Shown in pieces: positions 11,701 through 20,380 of a stretch of 64,000 nt of DNA; within the stretch, counting starts at the first letter, position 1, and the number at the start of each line of letters is the position of its first letter. Position numbers and translations under genes: made by a program. The notes below the pieces were generated by a model that saw only the letters and a program-made list of their open reading frames with translations, was not told where the DNA came from and searched no databases. The DNA lies in the NCBI GenBank assembly GCA_024220505.1, contig JAKZZE010000003.1, positions 2,170,001-2,234,000 of the forward strand, written 5' to 3'. The stretch is from Rhizopus arrhizus. Lineage: Eukaryota > Mucoromycota > Mucoromycetes > Mucorales > Rhizopodaceae.

Positions 11701-11987
11701 TGATACTGAGCAAAAGAAGGATTACGAGGGGGCAGGAGATGAATGTGATATGGGCAGTTAGGGTTTGCCAGCAAACATATACCTTGCGCACCTCTGTTTC
11801 TATAGTATTCAATAGGTATACCATATGCATGAAATTGTTTCCAGTTTGTTGGGTATCTTGCAGGAGAGAGTAGCCAGGTTTCAGTGATTAAAAGGATTGA
11901 TGTTGGTTGTGCTGCTTTGATAATAGGCGTAATGGCATGCCTGGGTAGGCCAGTGGCGTTGAAAAGTGTAATTGTTAGAGAGTTCAT
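8706..11987 (-). CDS. LINE ORF2: APE endonuclease and reverse transcriptase
   Basis: A 1093-aa polyprotein for target-primed reverse transcription. Residues 1-230 are an exonuclease/endonuclease/phosphatase (APE) domain with LITETWLLSP, CGDLNARLG and a late SSHKMV His block. The reverse transcriptase spans about 450-750, with FLDIKSAYDTVDR and the catalytic YADDVALIS near residue 700. The C-terminal end has a Cys/His cluster of the CX5CX5HX3C kind around CLIHPTCMLTRSH, typical of LINE tails. The start ATG overlaps the ORF1 stop as ATGA (11984-11987), so translation probably depends on termination-reinitiation. No stops or frameshifts are seen, so the protein may be functional. Confidence 0.93.
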   Translation of the reverse strand: MNSLTITLFNATGLPRHAITPIIKAAQPTSILLITETWLLSPARYPTNWKQFHAYGIPIEYYRNRGAQGICLLANPNCPYHIHLLPPRNPSFAQYHLSFTIADTLIHCLYLPPSLDNQTVLEILSSLPLTTPNTRQTVICGDLNARLGSYTGDRSTNPRGNAVYRWLKERDIVVWNRRLTFGQPTFLAHTGNSIIDLFMSTTELNEPEMKILVDKSLGSSHKMVSFSFKTTAIYRPTQVRRVIWNLGKLRQQEVRDAYIQQAQAALTSLGLSTQSISHQIDEVNTAQKRIEELNQSICQIIYDSLDATCGRVTSSYNYWQDFWTTEMLQTFETREYYYRKWRKAYGLNKLHYWIRHQETSTHLKRLIHRRRLETWDKFCHQMATGEYTKALAKISKIRKNRTLKPTFSTPEGAQHSADIMAKHLESIYSGDLLSNVQTHEMTLPTLPSDEECPFDVDLIRDTINNLPVKKAPGIDHLRSEMLKPIQHLLAPALLVLFGLCWSWSYTPQNWRIAQVVPIYKKGSPSDASNYRPISLTSVLRKVMEKCLETTLQANGPPLDIAQGGFRNSRSALDQALCLSEICHSLRVNHHINPVLAFLDIKSAYDTVDRTLIWHILQQYITAATLGLLRNLFDDVLIEILLSNTSSRRLHPRTGVLQGSILSPYLYSVYINQLPALLRPQTFTADKIPDETIPLLNCLLYADDVALISDQQNMVHLLEICEQHSLETGYRWNPVKCVILDNHPQPIDYKLYNQVLPRQASFAYLGVPFKPGGFLDPESLVSRNCTKALATMNILKSIGLNPSGFSRLLSSRFYGQIVRPQMEYGLAINLLSHSQLKRLEDTQNKCMRMIYGAHDHSSTKVMLHLANLPTMIERVNILQAQFLFRSLYVPDDSLLGYLLPSIQHTRGYQWHALSNTVLWKQLPTPLEDLTVRTFRSVKKAYMQQRLQQRMNGYGSKLLSQCRPKLSIDPILWIPMTHQERSRCIRWRLGWLPGGKPRQCLIHPTCMLTRSHVITCRQIHQRLCLPISISDPLSFLLNKLPTSPRVSQRYVDSWRFFWPTICSILFEIDQLQHDCFLQETNSSGERFLRWLDGNK

Positions 11988-13234
11988 AAGGATACAGAGT
12001 CATTCATAGTGATGGCTTCCCCTGTAGGATTGGCGTCGCTGTTGGTAGAAACGTGAGACAGATCATCTGCGATTTCCATAGTGATATCATCAGACTGGAA
12101 GATATCAGCAGCTTGGTCGGACGTTTTATATCTGTTAGGTAGGGTTTCTTGCAATAGAGCTTTACTGATCCATCCTTTAGAGTAGAAGAATCGAGCAACA
12201 GCGTACTTGACAGGAATGCGGATGTATTTCAGAGCGCGTGCCATACGGTCACTGTGATGCATGAGGGCGAAATTAGCTCTTTCTTCAGGTGAGAGATCAG
12301 CGTATTTAGGATCTCGTAAGACTTTTGGGTCGCAAGGATCAAAATCATCCTTAAGGGTAACTTTAAAGCGTTCTAATTGTTTACGAAGCTCATTCACATA
12401 ATCATTATGCACAAGTAATGCAACAATATTGCGATCTGGGTAGTGTATATCCAATATACGAGTATTCTGGATATCAAGTTTTCTCAGGCGAGTACGAATC
12501 TGACCGATAGGGACTCGTGCCTTAGTTGGCAGGTACACGTATTGAAATCCTTGATTCTCAGATGGGGGCTGTAGGAGGCGTGCGGCTGCTTCTTGTCGTT
12601 GTGATCGGCGTTGCTGTTCATTCTCTGCAAGACTGCGCTTGATTTGGGAAATACGCTGAGGATTATGCCATGGAGGTGTTTGGGAGGATAGTGGAGGAAA
12701 ATCTTTGGGGTTGAACTGGTTGTCGTCTTTGGAATGGCTGGGTTGGTTCATATTCGTGGGTTGTAGAGTCGTTTGTCCTTGAAGCTGGATCACTTGTTGA
12801 CGTAAGTTGGCTATCTCTGCACGGGCTGCTGCAAGTTCGGCCGAGAGGCGCTGTATCATGTCCAATAAGGGTTGCATATCCTGCGCCTGATTGTTTGCGT
12901 TACCATTTTGGGTAGGTTGTGTATTGTGGAAATCTCCAGAAGCTTCATCATTTGATGAGCTTACAAGACTGTTAGGAGAAACTAAAGACTGAACAATGTA
13001 CATCATGGTGCGAGCCTTAAAGGTCTTACCACATCCATGACAACGAAATATGGGCATGGGTGGATCGGTTTTAGTGGATCCATTACGACGAAATTGGCCC
13101 ATCTTCTCGCAATGAGGACATCTCAAAGATTTGCGGTGGCTCTCAAACTGTGAAAGCAAGGTAACTATTGCTTCCTGAGTGAGAGTATCATCTGTATTTA
13201 TTATATTATTGTTATTTATGTCGCCAGGTGGCAT
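11984..13234 (-). CDS. LINE ORF1: zinc-ribbon/coiled-coil RNA-binding protein
   Basis: ORF1 of the LINE, 416 aa from the ATG at 13234 (MPPGDINNNN). The frame is open 23 codons further to 13303, but that upstream ATG lies in the target duplication, outside the element. Near the N-terminus is a Cys4 zinc ribbon (CPHCEK...FRCHGCGKTF), like the ribbon of insertion-sequence-type DNA-binding proteins and common in Mucorales LINE ORF1s. A coiled coil follows (LLDMIQRLSAELAAARAEIA), then a Gln-rich linker and a C-terminal basic domain. By analogy with other LINE ORF1 proteins it should coat element RNA as a multimer. It ends in TGA overlapping the ORF2 ATG. Confidence 0.88.
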   Translation of the reverse strand: MPPGDINNNNIINTDDTLTQEAIVTLLSQFESHRKSLRCPHCEKMGQFRRNGSTKTDPPMPIFRCHGCGKTFKARTMMYIVQSLVSPNSLVSSSNDEASGDFHNTQPTQNGNANNQAQDMQPLLDMIQRLSAELAAARAEIANLRQQVIQLQGQTTLQPTNMNQPSHSKDDNQFNPKDFPPLSSQTPPWHNPQRISQIKRSLAENEQQRRSQRQEAAARLLQPPSENQGFQYVYLPTKARVPIGQIRTRLRKLDIQNTRILDIHYPDRNIVALLVHNDYVNELRKQLERFKVTLKDDFDPCDPKVLRDPKYADLSPEERANFALMHHSDRMARALKYIRIPVKYAVARFFYSKGWISKALLQETLPNRYKTSDQAADIFQSDDITMEIADDLSHVSTNSDANPTGEAITMNDSVSL

Positions 13235-13294
13235 AGTTGAAGCAATTGTTTTCGTCGAGGTTAGTGTAACGTATAAATATGCGAAAGAGCTCCC

Positions 13295-13306
13295 GACATC
13301 CAATTC
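13295..13306. repeat. 12-bp target site duplication of the LINE, 5' side
   Basis: Exact repeat of GACATCCAATTC at 8537-8548. Confidence 0.8.
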
Positions 13307-13350
13307 AAAATCGGCGACTTTAGTTTCTGAAATGACTGTATTTTATTCTC

Positions 13351-14168
13351 TCCCTTTATCGTCGCTCTTTAAAGTCGATACAACGAGACTATCGTCAAGG
13401 CAACCTCGATAATAAACGTTCCATGCATGCCTCCGTTCTCCTTCAACACTGCCGCCCAACTATCTCTCTCGACCCTGTCCTATGGCTACCTATATCCAAG
13501 TCTGAAAGAAGTCGTTGCATACGTTGGCGTCTTGGCTGGCTCCCTGGTGGTCGATACAAAGCCTGCCCTCGACACCTTAGCCAACCCTTCACAAAAGCCC
13601 ATACCATTCATTGTCTCCAGATGCATCGTAGACTCATGATGCCCGAAACCATCTCTGACCCATTGTCCTTCCTTTTAAATATGCTACCTACCAAGAAACC
13701 TCGCTCTCCTAACACAACACTCTCGTGGACCATTCGCTGGCCAACTGTATGCAGAATCTTATATGAACTCGATTACCTATATCACGCTAAGATCCCACCT
13801 ACTCCGCCCACTCACCTTGGGCAAAGACTCTTAGAATGGCTACCCTCTTCTCCTTCTCACTAGTGTGTTTTACACTTGATCCCATTCACTTTTTCCAAAG
13901 CATGTTTACCCTTGATCCCAAAAGGGTTTTTTAGTCACCACTATCTTTCCTTTATGAACAGCCTCAGGCGGAAAAGATGTAATACAGTCAAAGCAGTGCC
14001 AAAGGGCGGTTTTTTAAAACCAAAGGGCGGGCCATTTTACGTATATTTGTATTATAAAACAGCCGCCCTTTGGTTTTAAAAAACCGTCCTTTGACACTGC
14101 TTTGACTGTATTACAATCATGCGCCCAATAGAGGTTTAATTATTTATAAATAAAAATCTGTTTAATCG
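13351..14168 (+). mobile_element. 5'-truncated LINE of a related family, with MITE inserted
   Basis: From its first base the copy is in frame with the C-terminal end of LINE ORF2: RSLKSIQRDYRQG, then HCRPTISLDPVLWLP and RSRCIRWRLGWLPGG, ending at the stop 13861-13863 (about 170 codons, no start). It aligns along its length with the C-terminus of the full-length ORF2 at 8706. The 3' UTR keeps the same hairpin block and ends TTTAATC, as in the full-length element. The repeat GTATTTTATTCTC flanks it at 13338-13350 and 14169-14180 (the first G is the shared 3' junction base), a 12-13 bp target duplication. A MITE (13985-14108) interrupts the 3' UTR. Confidence 0.85.
13985..14108. mobile_element. 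124-bp foldback MITE, TA target site
   Basis: Ends CAGTCAAAGCAGTGCCAAAG and, inverted, CAGTCAAAGCAGTGTCAAAG start long inverted repeats of about 50 bp with few mismatches and a small AT-rich loop. TA lies immediately outside both ends (13983-13984 and 14109-14110). CAGT ends and a TA target point to Tc1/mariner-type mobilisation in trans. It sits between the two arms of the second hairpin of the LINE 3' UTR. Confidence 0.85.
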
Positions 14169-14334
14169 TATTTTATTCTCGTGTCACAAACAAGTTTGAT
14201 CTACTTAACAAGATCTGGTGGTCACTTACAAGCGAATCTAATATTAATACTTAACCCAACTCTTATTTTTTATTCATTTTTATCAACTTTATTCTATTTC
14301 AAAACCGTTAACTCTTACGAGCCATTGAAGGAAC

Positions 14335-14675
14335 TGAAGTGTTTTAAGTATTCAAAAATAAGATAAAGAAGAATTAACGAGACCGAACAATAGTTCTAAA
14401 GTCGAATTCTTTTATTAAAGAAAGATTTCAAGGCTATTTATATTAGTTGAGCAAGACCTGAGATTAGATGACAAAAATAGTTATGACCGATATGATTTGA
14501 CATGTATAAGAAAAATTTTATAGACTGATGTTAATAATCAACTGTTGAGATGAAAGTGAAACTTGGCTGTTTAGGGCAGTGATAATTATCAGGTTCTATT
14601 CTTATTCAAACTCATTTGTAAAGATTTAGTCCAGAATGATAAGACTGTATCTTATTGACATGTCAAAACATGACA
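14335..14675 (-). repeat. 3' LTR of the chromovirus
   Basis: Plus-strand ends TGAAGTGTT...ACATGACA (TG...CA). Identical by eye to the copy at 20002-20342. In element orientation it begins TGTCATGTTTTGACATGTCA, a short palindromic stretch. Confidence 0.95.
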
Positions 14676-14687
14676 TTGCCCCCTTCC
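14676..14687 (-). other. Polypurine tract of the chromovirus
   Basis: On the minus strand GGAAGGGGGCAA lies directly against the 3' LTR, the expected place for the plus-strand primer of reverse transcription. Confidence 0.75.
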
Positions 14688-15101
14688 AGGTTGTAACTAT
14701 ATTTTCTGGGATTAATGTGGCAAGTAAAAATATGTTTGTTTAAGTGAATGTCGAAAATGAGGTTTGAGATGTCAAGATGAGCTCTATTTGTTGTAAGAAA
14801 TAGGTGCTTGGTAGGGTTAAGTCATATAACGTATAGTGGCTCTTTATATAAACATATAAAGTATAGTGTTCAAGAATGGAACAAAGCATTTAGGCGATAA
14901 TAAACCCTAAACAGGAATTTATTGCTAAAGTGATGTTTGTCTGTAAATGTGACTGCGTACAAATGTGCATATTGAAAAATATTAAGGCATGAGAAAAAAA
15001 TTCATTTTTTTTTACTATCCTTGTAAATATTTTATAATTGCGTAATTTGCTGGTAACGTATATGTATAGTTAATGAAAGTTGGTGGAAGAAGGTCAATGT
15101 A

Positions 15102-18100
15102 TTAACGTCTGTTTCTTTTAGAGTTAGTTACACTGCGATGCACGTTTTTTCTTTTCTTAGTCGTATCTTTTTTAGGAACAAGTTGAACCTCGCGCGCTGG
15201 TTCTTGTTCATTTAGACGTGACCAATATTTTTGGATCGGTCTGTAATCATGGAAATGACTAGCCGGTTCCCAAGTGTCATCTTCTTCTCCATAACCTTTC
15301 CATCGAACTTTATATAAGTAATTACCCGGTGATCCCTTATGGTGTAGAACTGCCTCAACATCGTATGATTCAGATTGATCAGTATTGGATAAGGATACTT
15401 CCTGGGAAATAACCTTTATTTGCGATGGAGGTACATCTCTTGGTAAGAGTGCTCCAGTTGCATCAACCAACACATATGAACCACCTTGAGTTTTTCTTTT
15501 GACAGTATAATTACCAACGTAGAGGGGATCACTTTTTGCAACACGGTTTACATTCTTGAGCGTGACTTGACTACCAGTGGGGATATCGGTTAGAATTCTG
15601 TGAGTTTGGTTGAACTTGTCTCGAGAAGCAGCTTGTGAAGTTTTTATTTTTTCACGAATAGCCGGTAAGACAGTGTCATTAAACTCGTTAATTCTAGTTT
15701 CTAACTGTTTCATCGTTTCAGGCGATTTAGTTTTGTCCAGCACGTTATTATAATCCTTGTTTTCATTGGGACGTCTTGCAAACATCAATGAGAAAGGTCT
15801 AGTGCCGTGTAAAGCTGTATGCGTATTGTTGAGGGCTTCTTGGGTACTGTCAACATACAAGTCCCAATCCTCAGTTCTGCCTTGTAATCTTTTGTGCAAA
15901 ATATTTTTTGCTTTGCCAACCCATCGTTCAACTATACCGTTAGCTCGGGGATGATAAGCTGATATGAGACGATGATCAATACCGGATGATTCAACATATA
16001 GTCTGACGAGTTCATTGACATACTCAGTACCATTATCACTTTGGATAATTTTTGGTCGACCGAAGAGCGATAAGATACTCCTTAATGCAAGTGCAATAGT
16101 GAGAGAGGATTTATCGGGCAAGGCTTTGAGTACACAATATCGTGTAAAGACGTCTACTACCAGAAGGATGTATTGATTACCTTGTACTGAAGTAGGGAAA
16201 GGTCCGGCTGTGTCGATACAGATGTGATCCCAAGGTGCATCAGCATAGATTGAGGTCAAGGGATTGTATCCGTGCTTTGCGATATTGAATTTTTGGCAAT
16301 CAGGACAACTACGTATTATTTCAAGTGCATCTTCCTTGAGCTTTGTCCAGTGAATACCATCACTATGTAAAGCTGTTACGATTGCTTGAGCTCCACGGTG
16401 TCCTTCTAAATGTGTATCCATGAGTAGCTTTTGTCTGTCTTCTGGTGCTGGGGTCATCAAGTCAGCAGGCATCATCATTCTGGATGTAAGAATTGATCCG
16501 TTAGAATTGATAATTTGGGAAGTGACGATTGTTTTGATGGTTTTATTATCCCCCTCCAGCGTTTTTTCAGGTTCAAAAAGACGCGACAAAGCATCTGGTA
16601 GAATATTTTGAATACCAGGTCGATGGATGATTTTGAAGTTATAATCCAGTATAGTGTCCAGCCAATTGATCATCATAGCGTTAGCTACAGGCTGAGTGTG
16701 GAGATAAGTCAAGGCCTTGTGATCGGTGTATAAGGTGAACGGATTACCCCACAAAAATGGATGAAACTTCTTTAGTGCAAATATCACTGCTAATAGCTCA
16801 CGTTTAGTAGTAGAATAATTCTTTTCAGATGTAGAAAGTGAGCGTGCCATGAAACCGATATATCGTGTCTCATTTTTGATAACTTGGTAAAGAACAGCAC
16901 CAATTGAATAGTTACTAGCATCAGTAGCAACATAAAAAGGTTGTTCTAGATCTGGATGATGAAGAAGTGGCGCAGAAGACAATAATGCCTTGATCTTTTC
17001 AAAAGCTCTTTCTTGTTCAGATGTCCAAAGTTTATCAAGTTTACCTTCGAAACGTAATTTGTCCAAAGGTGCAGTGACTTCAGAAATATTTGGCAAGTAT
17101 TTTCTAAAATAATTTACCAGTCCTAAAAAGCGTTGAATCTCTTTTCCAGATGAAGGTCTAGGCCAAGTCAAAGCGTTTGTAACTTTACGAGGATCGAGTC
17201 GAGACCCTTTGGCATCAACACAGAACCCAAGCAAGTAAACAGTAGACTGCGCAAAATGACACTTGTCTGGGTTAAGGATCAAATTCACTTTAGTTAATCT
17301 CTGAATTATGTTTTGCACATGTGTGATGTGTTCCTCATAAGACTTGGAAAATATGATGATATCATCAACAAAAGCCTGTGCATAAGGTAAATCACGTAAC
17401 ACTATATTAATCACTCGTTGATAACGGGAAGCAATATGTTTCAAACCAAATGGACAACCTCTAAATTGGTATTGTTGACCTTCAAAAGTGAATGTGGTCT
17501 TAATACGATCAGGCTCATAGATTTGGAATCGATGAAATGCTTGTCGAAGATCAAGAGTGGTAAAGATAGTTGATCCTTGTAATCGATCGAAAATCTCTTC
17601 AATCTTTGGAATAGGATGTCTATCATTTGACACAAGAATAGAATTTAACAAGCGAGGATCGAGACAGGGTCGATGTCCTGTGAGATTACCAAGCAAGTCT
17701 TTCTTAGGTGCCAATGTTAAAGGAGAATTCCAATCTGAATTAGGTGATGCACGTTCAATAACTTCATCCTTTAACCAAGTGTCAATACATTCACGCATGA
17801 TTGGTAGTAATTTAAAAGGAGTACGATATGGTGCACGGTAAGCAGTTTTTCCTTTAACAGTATCTAAACGTATAACTGACTCGGGTACAGTACAAAATGA
17901 ATTCTTTGGTATTAAGGCATTTTGATCAACAAATGGTTTAACAGCATTATGGAAATGAGCTTGTTGCTCAGGTGTACCGAAAGGAGCTTTGTTAGGTTCA
18001 GGTGTATCATCCGTAATCTCTTTGTCAATAACTGGTGCAAGATTAGGATGTCTGATAGCTAAGTTGGTAACAAGAATGTTTAACTTGTGCATCAGATCTA

Positions 18101-19967
18101 ATCCTATTACAACTTCAGTATCCAAGGAAAGAGGAAGGACTTCAAAAGAATGGGATGTATGAATAAGATTTTTATCATTATCACCGTAAATAACACTTAA
18201 TGGAAATTTGGTTGTACCGAAACGTTTACTAACATTATCACTTGTAGCAAGAATAACGGAACCAGATACATTTCTATCAACTGCAATATTGTATTTATTA
18301 ACAAAATTTGTGTCTATCGAGCTAAAAGAAGAACCACTATCAACTAGGGCCATAGTGTTCACATTTTCTATAGTGATAGGTACAATTAAAGAATGGTTAG
18401 TACTTTTAAATACTTCATTCTGTTTTGTTAATTTCTTACAATCATAGTTAACTGGATAACCCTCGTCATCCACGTCCATCAAGTTGCTATCACCACTAGA
18501 CATCTTGGAAGATGCCTGTTGTAGTCTAGCTTGAGGAGTGATGGTGAGGTTAGGCTTGCTACCATTGGACCTTGAAGTGTCCAAGCGAACAGAACGGATG
18601 GCCTTGGTTGGACCTTGATAGGGCTTATCCCGAGGACAGTGAGCAGCATGTTCTTTGGACCATGGAACATTACCCAAACAGCGATAACAATTCTTGGCAG
18701 CAGAGACAAATGATAAAGGTCGACTGGATGTAGCAGGAAGAGAGATCACCGAGGAAGAGTTTTGCTTCAGCAAGTCCTTGTACTTATTGCACCTTTCAGT
18801 GGGATGATTAGCAATACCATGGATGGCACAGCGGAACTTGTTCTTCATACTGCCCATAGAGACTCTTTTAATATTGGCAAGTTGGTTATTTAATGTTTCC
18901 AAATTGTTTGGATTGTACTTCGATGCTTCTGTTCCTTTTGAAAGGAGAGGCGAGGATGAAGTTTTTAATCCAGAATCTTGACGATTAGATGAGCCGCTAT
19001 CTGAACAAAGGTTTGATGACAGGACCATCCGTGCTTTGGCAGCAACTTTTGCCACAGAGTCTTGTTGATCTCGACCAAGGTTTAGCAAGGAACGAGAGAC
19101 CTCCTGACGTAAAAAGCCTGGTAAAGCACGCTTGTAAATGGAAGCAGTCTTGATGTCATCATCCCATTTAGCAGCCCGTCGAATGCGTTGAAATCGATCT
19201 GTAAAGGCTTCGATCGACTCAGTTGGAAGCATTTTCAATGATAAGAGTTGATCCATGTACTCTAATTCTTGAGCTACGTCTTGAGCGGCATAGGTCTTGA
19301 CAATGATCTTTCTTACTTCAGACCAGGTCAAACTACGCCCTTTTAGCACCTCGTTAAACCATGACCGCTGATCTCGGTTCATCTTGATTGGGACCAGGCG
19401 AGACCAACTAGAATCGATAGATAGACCGTTTGACTCGATGATTAAGGAGAAGGTGTCAAGTAAGTCTTCTACAGAGTCGTGTACATCGGCATCTTTTCTC
19501 CAGATATTACCCCTCCATTGCCAGATAGGAAGATCAGGTGGGATAATGTGAGCCGATCGAGGGTTAAGAGCAGTACTTGAGAGGCCAGAACTGAAAGCAG
19601 CATTACCTACCGGTGTAGGAGGAGTAATACAGAAAGCTTGAGCATCATCTAAAAACTGGATACAGTTCTTTATATTAACTGCTTGTTCTTGTAGCTTGGT
19701 TAGCTCTTCTTGAGGAGCTCCAGTCACCACAGCACGAGCGATCTGTTGTCTAAGGTCTGTCAAAGTAACTCTTAGACCCATAACCGCATCAATAGAGGGA
19801 TCTTCTTTTAATTCAAAACGGTTTGAAGTAGTAAAAGCAGCCTCTTCAACAATAGCCATTTCTATGTCTTCACTGACTCTTGACGTCTCTTCTTGTTTAT
19901 CAATGTTACCTTTTTCATTAAGGGAAGGAACTTGAGTGGATTGATCGTTGTCAGCCATATTTTGCAA
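15102..19967 (-). CDS. Chromovirus Gag-Pol polyprotein
   Basis: A single 1621-aa frame encodes all functions of a Ty3/gypsy element. Approximate order: capsid-like Gag (1-430); a Cys/His zinc-knuckle-like segment (CYRCLGNVPWSKEHAAHC); aspartic protease (ALVDSGSSFSS, about 545); reverse transcriptase with FVDDIIIF near 865; RNase H; integrase with the HHCC finger (HLEGHRG...CPDCQ, from about 1185) and core blocks DTAGPF, QSDNGTEY and ANGIVERW; and a C-terminal chromodomain (YLYKVRWKGYGEEDDTWEP, about 1545). Chromodomains on integrases are the defining mark of chromoviruses and bias insertion by reading histone marks. Gag and Pol are fused without a frameshift, so processing must be by the protease alone. 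Confidence 0.96.
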   Translation of the reverse strand: MQNMADNDQSTQVPSLNEKGNIDKQEETSRVSEDIEMAIVEEAAFTTSNRFELKEDPSIDAVMGLRVTLTDLRQQIARAVVTGAPQEELTKLQEQAVNIKNCIQFLDDAQAFCITPPTPVGNAAFSSGLSSTALNPRSAHIIPPDLPIWQWRGNIWRKDADVHDSVEDLLDTFSLIIESNGLSIDSSWSRLVPIKMNRDQRSWFNEVLKGRSLTWSEVRKIIVKTYAAQDVAQELEYMDQLLSLKMLPTESIEAFTDRFQRIRRAAKWDDDIKTASIYKRALPGFLRQEVSRSLLNLGRDQQDSVAKVAAKARMVLSSNLCSDSGSSNRQDSGLKTSSSPLLSKGTEASKYNPNNLETLNNQLANIKRVSMGSMKNKFRCAIHGIANHPTERCNKYKDLLKQNSSSVISLPATSSRPLSFVSAAKNCYRCLGNVPWSKEHAAHCPRDKPYQGPTKAIRSVRLDTSRSNGSKPNLTITPQARLQQASSKMSSGDSNLMDVDDEGYPVNYDCKKLTKQNEVFKSTNHSLIVPITIENVNTMALVDSGSSFSSIDTNFVNKYNIAVDRNVSGSVILATSDNVSKRFGTTKFPLSVIYGDNDKNLIHTSHSFEVLPLSLDTEVVIGLDLMHKLNILVTNLAIRHPNLAPVIDKEITDDTPEPNKAPFGTPEQQAHFHNAVKPFVDQNALIPKNSFCTVPESVIRLDTVKGKTAYRAPYRTPFKLLPIMRECIDTWLKDEVIERASPNSDWNSPLTLAPKKDLLGNLTGHRPCLDPRLLNSILVSNDRHPIPKIEEIFDRLQGSTIFTTLDLRQAFHRFQIYEPDRIKTTFTFEGQQYQFRGCPFGLKHIASRYQRVINIVLRDLPYAQAFVDDIIIFSKSYEEHITHVQNIIQRLTKVNLILNPDKCHFAQSTVYLLGFCVDAKGSRLDPRKVTNALTWPRPSSGKEIQRFLGLVNYFRKYLPNISEVTAPLDKLRFEGKLDKLWTSEQERAFEKIKALLSSAPLLHHPDLEQPFYVATDASNYSIGAVLYQVIKNETRYIGFMARSLSTSEKNYSTTKRELLAVIFALKKFHPFLWGNPFTLYTDHKALTYLHTQPVANAMMINWLDTILDYNFKIIHRPGIQNILPDALSRLFEPEKTLEGDNKTIKTIVTSQIINSNGSILTSRMMMPADLMTPAPEDRQKLLMDTHLEGHRGAQAIVTALHSDGIHWTKLKEDALEIIRSCPDCQKFNIAKHGYNPLTSIYADAPWDHICIDTAGPFPTSVQGNQYILLVVDVFTRYCVLKALPDKSSLTIALALRSILSLFGRPKIIQSDNGTEYVNELVRLYVESSGIDHRLISAYHPRANGIVERWVGKAKNILHKRLQGRTEDWDLYVDSTQEALNNTHTALHGTRPFSLMFARRPNENKDYNNVLDKTKSPETMKQLETRINEFNDTVLPAIREKIKTSQAASRDKFNQTHRILTDIPTGSQVTLKNVNRVAKSDPLYVGNYTVKRKTQGGSYVLVDATGALLPRDVPPSQIKVISQEVSLSNTDQSESYDVEAVLHHKGSPGNYLYKVRWKGYGEEDDTWEPASHFHDYRPIQKYWSRLNEQEPAREVQLVPKKDTTKKRKNVHRSVTNSKRNRR

Positions 19968-20001
19968 TTTTAAACAAGCGTTCAGAATTCGTTAAAAAAA
20001 A

Positions 20002-20342
20002 TGAAGTGTTTTAAGTATTCAAAAATAAGATAAAGAAGAATTAACGAGACCGAACAATAGTTCTAAAGTCGAATTCTTTTATTAAAGAAAGATTTCAAGG
20101 CTATTTATATTAGTTGAGCAAGACCTGAGATTAGATGACAAAAATAGTTATGACCGATATGATTTGACATGTATAAGAAAAATTTTATAGACTGATGTTA
20201 ATAATCAACTGTTGAGATGAAAGTGAAACTTGGCTGTTTAGGGCAGTGATAATTATCAGGTTCTATTCTTATTCAAACTCATTTGTAAAGATTTAGTCCA
20301 GAATGATAAGACTGTATCTTATTGACATGTCAAAACATGACA
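20002..20342 (-). repeat. 5' LTR of the chromovirus
   Basis: Matches the 14335-14675 copy by eye over 341 bp; followed on the right by the GGAAC duplication. Confidence 0.95.
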
Positions 20343-20380
20343 GGAACAAAAAAATTACAACATCTTATCCCTGTTTTTAC

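Larger units (their letters stand above)
8549..13294 (-). mobile_element. Full-length two-ORF LINE (APE-type non-LTR retrotransposon)
   Basis: The element is bounded on both sides by an identical 12-bp GACATCCAATTC. Read on the minus strand it has a 60-nt 5' UTR, ORF1 from the ATG at 13234, ORF2 overlapping it at ATGA, and a 157-nt 3' UTR ending TTTTAATC rather than in poly(A). Both ORFs are open throughout and the duplications are perfect, so this copy is young and may be active. A 5'-truncated relative with the same 3' end lies in the opposite orientation 32 bp beyond the right-hand duplication. Confidence 0.88.
14335..20342 (-). mobile_element. Intact Ty3/gypsy chromovirus, 6,008 bp
   Basis: Two 341-bp LTRs (14335-14675 and 20002-20342) enclose a single gag-pol ORF on the minus strand. 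The target duplication GGAAC is seen at 14330-14334 and 20343-20347. I found no difference between the LTRs by eye, and the ORF has no stop or frameshift, so insertion is recent. The element sits about 160 bp beyond the truncated LINE. Confidence 0.95.

Noticed and set aside
13235..13303. Upstream start (MDVGSS...) for LINE ORF1
   Set aside because: That ATG lies in the target duplication and host flank, so it cannot be part of the element; the ATG at 13234 is used.
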